NCBI RefSeq assembly: GCF_904846315.1
Contig: NZ_CAJHAF010000001.1
Span: 3,038,001 to 3,102,000 of the forward strand
From: Psychrobacter jeotgali
Lineage (GTDB): Bacteria > Pseudomonadota > Gammaproteobacteria > Pseudomonadales > Moraxellaceae
Length of the DNA stretch: 64,000 nucleotides
Reading direction: 5' to 3'
Shown here one piece after another: positions 58,657 to 64,000 of the stretch (its first letter is position 1; the number at the start of each line of letters is the position of its first letter). A program made the translations under genes and the position numbers. Below the pieces are notes generated by a model. It had not been told where the DNA came from and ran no database searches. It was given only the letters and a program-made list of their open reading frames with translations.

Positions 58657-59544
58657 ATGACCAATAAGCCACCAGTTAATGAGACTTTGAACCCTTCATC
58701 AGACCGTATAAGTGATAGTGCGGCAACTCAGCCACCTTATGCAGATGAGAATGAATTCAATATTCGTTTGGCCGATAATGATAACTACGATGGGTTGACC
58801 TTTGAGGTCATCGAAACCGAAGTTGCTGAAGGTAAGCAAGTGGTGAGCCGTGGGGTCTATCTAGCGCCCAACCTCATTACAACTTTATCACTGTTATCAG
58901 GGTTCTACTCTATCCTAGCCAGTACTCAAGGTGAGTTTTATAAAGCGTCATTGGCGATTTTTTTATCAGCGATCCTTGATGGAGCCGATGGCAGGGTGGC
59001 ACGGATGCTCAATGCGCAAAGCCCCTTTGGTGAGCAATATGACTCGCTTGCAGATATGCTCGCTTTTGGTATTGCGCCGGCTATATTGGTCTATAGCTTT
59101 GCGCTTGAGCCACTCGGACGTATTGGACTGGGTTGTGCTTTTGTCTTTACCGCTTGCGGGGCGTTCCGTTTAGCTCGTTTTAACGTACAAATTGGTGAGG
59201 TCGATAAGTCTTACTTCGTTGGTTTAGCAAGCCCCCTTGCTGCTATTTTGGTCACTTCAGCAGTAATGGTGGCGGTGGATCATAACGAGTGGGTAGGGCA
59301 ATATGATTCGGCAATCATGATGTTGTTTGCCGCTTGGGTGGTTATCTGCGGTCTATTAATGGTTAGTAATGTCAAATACTATAGCTTTAAAGAGTTCGAT
59401 AAAAAGAAAGTACCATTTGTGGTGCTTATTATCGGAGTATTAGTGATGAGTATAGTGATATACGATATACCTGTTGGTATTTTAGCTATTGGTATTATCT
59501 ATGCGCTATCAGGTATAGTAACCACTATTAAAGCTAAGGTTTAA
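58657..59544 (+). CDS. pssA: CDP-diacylglycerol-serine O-phosphatidyltransferase
   Basis: PssA makes phosphatidylserine, the precursor of phosphatidylethanolamine. It is the integral-membrane type: the CDP-alcohol phosphotransferase motif spans DGADGRVARMLNAQSPFGEQ and the following DSLADM. About eight hydrophobic segments follow residue 65. The first 65 residues are polar and acidic (FNIRLADNDNYDGLTF). The ATG at 58657 with AAGGATAACG upstream is chosen. E. coli uses an unrelated phospholipase D-like enzyme, so this is the Pseudomonas/Bacillus-type enzyme. Confidence 0.92.
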   Translation: MTNKPPVNETLNPSSDRISDSAATQPPYADENEFNIRLADNDNYDGLTFEVIETEVAEGKQVVSRGVYLAPNLITTLSLLSGFYSILASTQGEFYKASLAIFLSAILDGADGRVARMLNAQSPFGEQYDSLADMLAFGIAPAILVYSFALEPLGRIGLGCAFVFTACGAFRLARFNVQIGEVDKSYFVGLASPLAAILVTSAVMVAVDHNEWVGQYDSAIMMLFAAWVVICGLLMVSNVKYYSFKEFDKKKVPFVVLIIGVLVMSIVIYDIPVGILAIGIIYALSGIVTTIKAKV

Positions 59545-59603
59545 ATCACTAACTTTAAATGCTATTTCTAAATGCTATATTTTAAATACCATTTTTTAAG
59601 ACT

Positions 59604-59638
59604 AAAAAAACACCTACTGTTTAGTAGGTGTTTTTTTT
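59604..59638. terminator. Bidirectional terminator after pssA
   Basis: CACCTACT pairs with AGTAGGTG around GTTT, flanked by seven As and eight Ts. It separates pssA from the convergent histidine kinase gene. Confidence 0.92.
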
Positions 59639-59683
59639 CAGTTAGTAACTATGCTTATATTCTATAAACGTCTTAGATTTATA

Positions 59684-61846
59684 TTATCTCGCTGCGACCT
59701 GCTGTAAGTTATGACGTAAAGTCATTGGGTCTATCGGTTTATGCAATATTATCGGGTTAACGGCTCTAGTCGTTATAAATAATTCAGGCGAAGTATTGGC
59801 CGTAAGAATAATAAATGATTTTGAAACCAAAATAGAGGGTTTATTGGTATTTTGAATAGCAATAATGACATCTTCGCCGGTTTCTGTACCAGCCAAGCGA
59901 AAGTCAGTAATGACGATATCTGGTTGGTGAGTTTTAAAAGCAGTCACTGCATCTTCCAATGTCTGTACTACTATAGTCTGACAGCCCCACATCTCTAGCA
60001 ACAACTGCATCGACTTAAGCACCATATTATCGTCATCTACTACTAATATTGTTTTGCCTGCTAAATAGTCAGTCTCTGTATGTTCAAAGGACATGGCATT
60101 ATTACTTTCACCACAGATAGGTAAGACTAGGGAGAACTGTGAGCCTTGATTCAATTTTGATTCTACACTGAGATCCGCTTTTAATAGTTTAGTCATACCT
60201 TTCACAATAGCGAGTCCCAACCCCAGCCCTTGATTGGTCGTATTATTACGCTCCAATTGATAAAACGAATCAAATACTCGCTCCAGCTCTCCTGCGGTCA
60301 TACCGCTACCTGTATCCCATACACTTATCCGGCAGTAGTTGAGTAGTATTGATGGGCTCTGGGTAGAGAGCTTGCGTACTCCAATTAATATACCGCCCTT
60401 TTGAGTATAACGTATGGCATTACTAATCAGGTTTCTTAAAATAAGTGACAGCATTGTAGGGTCGGTCATTACCCATATGTTGGTAGGACGGAAGCGTAAT
60501 GATAGCTGTTTATTGTGAGCTTGGATGCTAAATTCATTCACCAGACTTTGCATAATGTCATTAAGGTTAGTAGGTGCAAAGTGCGGCGTCATTTGTCCTG
60601 ACTCTAGATGCGCATAGTCTAATATTGAGTTGAGCATCTCGCTGCTAGACTGACTGGCAGAATTAGCATAATTTAAAATTTGTGCCTGCTGACTATCGAG
60701 ATTAGTATCCTTAAGCGCTTCGATAAATAAGCTTAGAGCTTGGACAGGCTGACGCAAGTCATGGCTTGCTGCTGCCAGGAATTGAATTCTAGCCAAGCTA
60801 GCTTTTTCTACTTGTTGAGTTTTAACCTGTAACTGTGATACTAAGTTAGTGTTCTCTAAATAAATAGAGATAGCTCTTAGGTTATTAAGCCATGCATGTT
60901 TAGCGAAAAACATATTGAAGAATAAGAGTACGAGAACGGCAACGGCTAGGATAATCAAACGAGTGTCATCAACGTAAAAGATGATCAGCCCCCACATAAA
61001 TACACTGGGTAGTATAAGAGCAATATAAACTCGCCAAAATACCGCTAAGCTCGAGATAGCGCCGCCAAACAGTCCGAATTGCAGCCCCATTAATACGATA
61101 ACCTGCGTGGTATTATGAAGATTAGTAGTAAAAGCTTTACCAATAGCCATAGCCCATAAGCAGCCTATCGCTAATGTACAAATTAGTAGAATATTATAGG
61201 CACTATAATGGGTTAAGTAGTCTGAAAGACGATTATTAGGCAAATGGGTTGATAATGAGGAAGGCAAAGAGCTTTCGGTTGCCGACTTATCATTAGATAT
61301 AGCAACAAATATATTAGAGGATGATACAGGGTTAAGGGGAATAGAGTTGGCTAAGGTTTTGATTTTTCTCCAGCTAAACCAGCACACGCCAATGATAGTA
61401 ATGTGAAAAAATATCCAAGCCATTATCAGCATTTTTGCGGCACGCAGCTCAGCTACAGGTACGTTAGGCAGTAGCCTTATAAAGACTATTGTCCCCAAGC
61501 AACTGATTATAATAAAAAAGATTAAAAGAGTAGCGAATCGTCTTTTTAAAAACTGGGTATCAAGCGCGTCTGATTTTTTGAAGATATGCTGCCAAAATGC
61601 CCAGCATATGGCGATGATAGTTGTATGGTAGGCCAACCAAATAATATTTAGTATTTTTTGATTGGTCTCTAGATCCAGCGTTATGAACATCGTGACAAAA
61701 AAGCACAGGCTAGAAAATATAGTACCGGCTAGCGAAAGCGGGAGGTGTTGGCGAATTAGACTGGTTTTCTCGGCCAATATTCTTTCGGCTTCGAGAGCAT
61801 TTTGCGCATATTGTCGTAAGGCTTCAATATCGTCTATTAGCTTCAT
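59684..61846 (-). CDS. Hybrid sensor histidine kinase/response regulator
   Basis: A 720-residue membrane kinase. Eight or so hydrophobic segments fill residues 36-315, broken by a soluble loop at about 161-210; no periplasmic sensor or PAS domain is seen. A short coiled coil leads to the HisKA domain with phospho-acceptor His362 in AASHDLRQPVQAL. The ATPase domain has the N-box RNLISNAIRYT, DTGSGM and GLGLGLAIVKG. A receiver domain at the C-terminus has DDD at 604-606, acceptor Asp648, and Thr682 and Lys703. The H-box variant is shared with hybrid kinases such as NahK. It lies 42 bases downstream of its probable partner regulator. Signal unknown. Confidence 0.93.
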   Translation of the reverse strand: MKLIDDIEALRQYAQNALEAERILAEKTSLIRQHLPLSLAGTIFSSLCFFVTMFITLDLETNQKILNIIWLAYHTTIIAICWAFWQHIFKKSDALDTQFLKRRFATLLIFFIIISCLGTIVFIRLLPNVPVAELRAAKMLIMAWIFFHITIIGVCWFSWRKIKTLANSIPLNPVSSSNIFVAISNDKSATESSLPSSLSTHLPNNRLSDYLTHYSAYNILLICTLAIGCLWAMAIGKAFTTNLHNTTQVIVLMGLQFGLFGGAISSLAVFWRVYIALILPSVFMWGLIIFYVDDTRLIILAVAVLVLLFFNMFFAKHAWLNNLRAISIYLENTNLVSQLQVKTQQVEKASLARIQFLAAASHDLRQPVQALSLFIEALKDTNLDSQQAQILNYANSASQSSSEMLNSILDYAHLESGQMTPHFAPTNLNDIMQSLVNEFSIQAHNKQLSLRFRPTNIWVMTDPTMLSLILRNLISNAIRYTQKGGILIGVRKLSTQSPSILLNYCRISVWDTGSGMTAGELERVFDSFYQLERNNTTNQGLGLGLAIVKGMTKLLKADLSVESKLNQGSQFSLVLPICGESNNAMSFEHTETDYLAGKTILVVDDDNMVLKSMQLLLEMWGCQTIVVQTLEDAVTAFKTHQPDIVITDFRLAGTETGEDVIIAIQNTNKPSILVSKSFIILTANTSPELFITTRAVNPIILHKPIDPMTLRHNLQQVAAR

Positions 61847-61888
61847 AAGCGCTTCTACCTTACCAGTAACTTATCAAGAGCTTTGAGT

Positions 61889-62524
61889 TTATTCTTGGCG
61901 AGCAAGGTAGCCCGCTTGCTGGGCTACAAGGATAATTTTGGTACGGTTATGAACATCGAAATGCTCCATTAAGGCAGCGATATGATTACGGACTGTGTTT
62001 TCGCTCAATGATAGTTTGTCGGCAATATATTTATTACTGTGTCCCTCCGCCATGAGCGCTAACACTTCTAGCAAGCGTGTGCTTAGCATAGTTTTTGCTT
62101 CAGTAACGACGCGAGAAGGTTGGGTCTGCAGAGGTCTATTATTGTGTAAGCGGCTAAGAAGTAGCGATTGTACGGTTTTACAAATAACCGCAGAATCCGT
62201 GTTTTTATTCAAAAAACAACTGGCGCCTAACTCTAGGGCTCTATTGATATCTTCATGGTTACTAAGAGCAGATAGCAGCATGATACGGGCTTCAGGCCAG
62301 CGCTGCTGCAGAATAGTCATGCCATCAATACCATTAAGACCAGGCAGACAGATATCTAGCAAGATGACATCAATGGGCACTTCAATATCAGTCACATCGC
62401 TGATTTTTTCAATTTCAGTAATAACGGCTTTTATCTTGTTTTGTAAGATGAGCCTTAGGCCTGTTCGAAACAGAGCATGATCATCAATGAGTAATATGTT
62501 TTTTTGTATCTGATTATGAGTCAT
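61889..62524 (-). CDS. LuxR/NarL family response regulator
   Basis: A 211-residue two-domain regulator. The receiver has the acidic pair Asp14-Asp15, phospho-acceptor Asp57 (LLDICLPGLNG), Ser85 and Lys107. The C-terminal LuxR-type helix-turn-helix spans about residues 148-208 (GHSNKYIADKLSLSENTVRN). It is transcribed just before the hybrid kinase in the same direction, so the two are a probable two-component pair. No ribosome binding site stands out at the start. Target genes are unknown. Confidence 0.93.
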   Translation of the reverse strand: MTHNQIQKNILLIDDHALFRTGLRLILQNKIKAVITEIEKISDVTDIEVPIDVILLDICLPGLNGIDGMTILQQRWPEARIMLLSALSNHEDINRALELGASCFLNKNTDSAVICKTVQSLLLSRLHNNRPLQTQPSRVVTEAKTMLSTRLLEVLALMAEGHSNKYIADKLSLSENTVRNHIAALMEHFDVHNRTKIILVAQQAGYLARQE

Positions 62525-62925
62525 CGCACAATTCCATTTGTAGCGTTATTATTTTTATTTCATCCTTGAACCGATGTCATTATTGCTAGCTTCCGACTGT
62601 AATTAACTTCTACAATTTATAGGTTGCGCCTATGAGTAACAGCGAGAGTTATTTGCAGTATCTAACGAGATAGAGATTACAAATTAATGGTATTGAGTAG
62701 TACGTTTATACTATAACAAATATTGAATATATATATAATATACTACGAATATAGCATTATATGCATAGGTTTATGTAATATTCTCAACAATCGTTGTAGA
62801 TTATGTTGATTAAAGAATATTGTTACCAGTTTATAAGCGAATGTTAAAAGGCCTTAGAGGCAAGTGAGGCTGAGAGGATGATTTCGATGGTCTTGGAGGC
62901 GTTGGATTTTATAGAGAAACAGCAT
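62525..62925. other. AT-rich gap upstream of the response regulator gene
   Basis: About 400 bases with no credible gene. A very AT-rich core near 62700-62770 (TATATATATAATATAC) is flanked by ordinary sequence, and a purine-rich block lies at 62850-62895. The promoter of the regulator-kinase operon must be near 62560-62700, but no box pair is convincing. Confidence 0.5.
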
Positions 62926-63726
62926 CTATTTTGCAACGGTTATAGGTTCGATAGCTGCTTTATCATACTCAGCTTGCGCCGATGCCTGATTATTGGGAAT
63001 AGGGGTAGTAGAGGATAGCGGCGGGCGAGTCTGAATAGATAAGGTATTATTTGCAGGGATAGAGCTTTGAGTATTAGCTTGGAGGTTTGGTTCAAAGGTT
63101 TGGTGCTGTTGAATCTGGCTTTGGTTACGTTTTTTGACTTCAGCGATAAGCTGTGAGAGCTGTTCGCTATCTTTCTCAATCTCAGCTTCTAAAGCATGGT
63201 ATTCCTTAGTTTTATTAAGTTTATATTCAGTATTATTGCTCTGATCGGGTCCTATTGTTTGCTGTTCAGTGTTCGAACCTACTAAGTCTTCGGTTAAATA
63301 CTTATTTTCTATTGGGATGTTTGCAGCTGTAGTAAGAGTTGATGATTGAGCAGCTCTTTTGGTACTTCTTTGCTCAGAATTAACTTGGATATTAGTAGCA
63401 GCCGTTCTGTTAGTCATCGTTGTTTCAGGATTAATACGGCTGATGTTGTCTTTGTTTTTTACTTTAAAGGTAGAAGGTTGAGAGATTGCAGGTAGTGGTT
63501 GTTCTGTTGCTAAAAATCTCGACCCCTTTTGCTCTATAGCTGAGGTGGTTACTGAGCTCTCATTAGGAGTTGCTAGAGGGGTTACTGCTGAAGGGTTCTT
63601 ATTAAAAATAGTAAAATATACGATAGCTGCAATTAATAAGTGCAGTAATACTGCCAAGACAATAGCTATTGTAGCTCGGTCTTTTGTTTTTTTAGCTGAA
63701 TGGATCGGAGCTAAAGGTTGTTTCAT
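62926..63726 (-). CDS. Single-pass membrane protein of unknown function
   Basis: I do not recognise this 266-residue protein. It has a short basic cytoplasmic N-terminus (HSAKKTKDR), one membrane segment at about residues 20-41 and a long periplasmic part rich in Thr, Ser, Asn and Gln. A predicted helical segment (YHALEAEIEKDSEQLSQLIA) lies near residue 175. The layout recalls TonB or TolA N-terminal halves, but no TonB C-terminal domain is present. It is transcribed in the same direction as the two-component genes, about 400 bases upstream of them. Confidence 0.65.
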   Translation of the reverse strand: MKQPLAPIHSAKKTKDRATIAIVLAVLLHLLIAAIVYFTIFNKNPSAVTPLATPNESSVTTSAIEQKGSRFLATEQPLPAISQPSTFKVKNKDNISRINPETTMTNRTAATNIQVNSEQRSTKRAAQSSTLTTAANIPIENKYLTEDLVGSNTEQQTIGPDQSNNTEYKLNKTKEYHALEAEIEKDSEQLSQLIAEVKKRNQSQIQQHQTFEPNLQANTQSSIPANNTLSIQTRPPLSSTTPIPNNQASAQAEYDKAAIEPITVAK

Positions 63727-64000
63727 AAATCACTAATCCATTAGTTGATTTTATTTTTGAATATTTAAACTTATAACATATATCTTTTCATATATTTATT
63801 TATTTTTATATACAAGACTATTTTCATAGTATATTGTTAAAAGAATATTTAAAAGTAATTAATCAAATTTAAATGCTTTTTTTTATTAAATATAAGGCTT
63901 TACCAAAGCTAATGATGGTCTATTAGCAGGATCTGTCGATAAGGATATTGACTAAGATGCGGTACCATATAAAAAAAATAGCCCACCACCTATCTCTGAG
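63727..64000. other. AT-rich right edge without a visible gene
   Basis: These 274 bases are very AT-rich up to about 63900 and then more balanced. I see no ORF or hairpin of note. The region probably holds the promoter of the membrane-protein gene on its left. Confidence 0.5.

Noticed and set aside
62700..62770. AT-rich tract as a possible replication origin or attachment site
   Set aside because: No DnaA-box array, flanking direct repeats or integrase gene is visible; it is most likely promoter DNA.
62878..63010. Short plus-strand ORF with a purine-rich upstream sequence
   Set aside because: It is about 40 codons, runs into the 3' end of the opposite gene and has no recognisable sequence.

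Overview
The window looks like a chromosomal housekeeping stretch from a gammaproteobacterium of the Moraxellaceae, most likely Psychrobacter or a close relative. This rests on the mix of gene families (EF-P hydroxylase EpmC, three-subunit transhydrogenase, Pseudomonas-type PyrB with a degenerate dihydroorotase partner, IlvI-type acetolactate synthase) and on the AT-rich intergenic DNA. The assignment is by recognition of proteins, not by a search. I saw no rRNA, tRNA, insertion sequence, prophage, integron or CRISPR array.

Layout. 1-1.7 kb: RNase G. 2.1-16.2 kb: the S10, spc and alpha ribosomal protein operons, from rpsJ through secY and rpoA to rplQ, including rpmD and rpmJ. Candidate promoters lie before rpsJ, before rplN and, unusually, at a terminator-like hairpin between rpsH and rplF. 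16.3-18 kb: YciO and EpmC, both on the minus strand. 18.1-21.9 kb: yceD-rpmF-fabD-fabG-acpP, the usual fatty-acid cluster without plsX and fabH. 22.2-26.7 kb: the BON-LysM protein Kbp, QueG, the NAD(P)HX repair enzyme Nnr and a DUF4124 protein. 26.7-31.1 kb: a leader of nearly 1 kb followed by ilvI-ilvH-ilvC. 31.5-35.5 kb: a small membrane protein, a cold-shock protein, a DUF421 protein and etfB-etfA. 35.6-40.7 kb: an SpoU-type methyltransferase and fructose-1,6-bisphosphatase (minus strand), then pyrB, a metal-site-less dihydroorotase homologue and a DUF2127 membrane protein. 40.8-45.4 kb: three minus-strand membrane proteins (YihY/BrkB, DUF2254, CPA1 antiporter). 45.6-50.1 kb: WrbA, DUF2069, DUF3108 and groES-groEL behind a clear sigma-32 promoter. 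50.3-54.5 kb: YaaA and pntAA-pntAB-pntB. 54.7-59.5 kb: a hotdog thioesterase-like protein, IscX, DapE, a 2OG-Fe(II) oxygenase with an EF-hand-like loop, RlmJ and PssA. 59.7-63.7 kb: a LuxR-type response regulator with a hybrid histidine kinase, and an unrecognised single-pass membrane protein.

Functionally the window is translation (ribosomal proteins, RNase G, rRNA and tRNA modification), protein folding and export, and core metabolism: fatty acid, branched-chain amino acid, pyrimidine, lysine/diaminopimelate and phospholipid synthesis, gluconeogenesis, electron transfer and NADPH balance. I found no clearly novel multi-gene system. The points most worth a second look are the internal hairpin/promoter in the spc operon, the long ilv leader, the terminator-like hairpin upstream of pntAA, the degenerate dihydroorotase, the EF-hand-like loop on the oxygenase, the three-gene membrane cluster and the two-component pair next to an orphan membrane protein.
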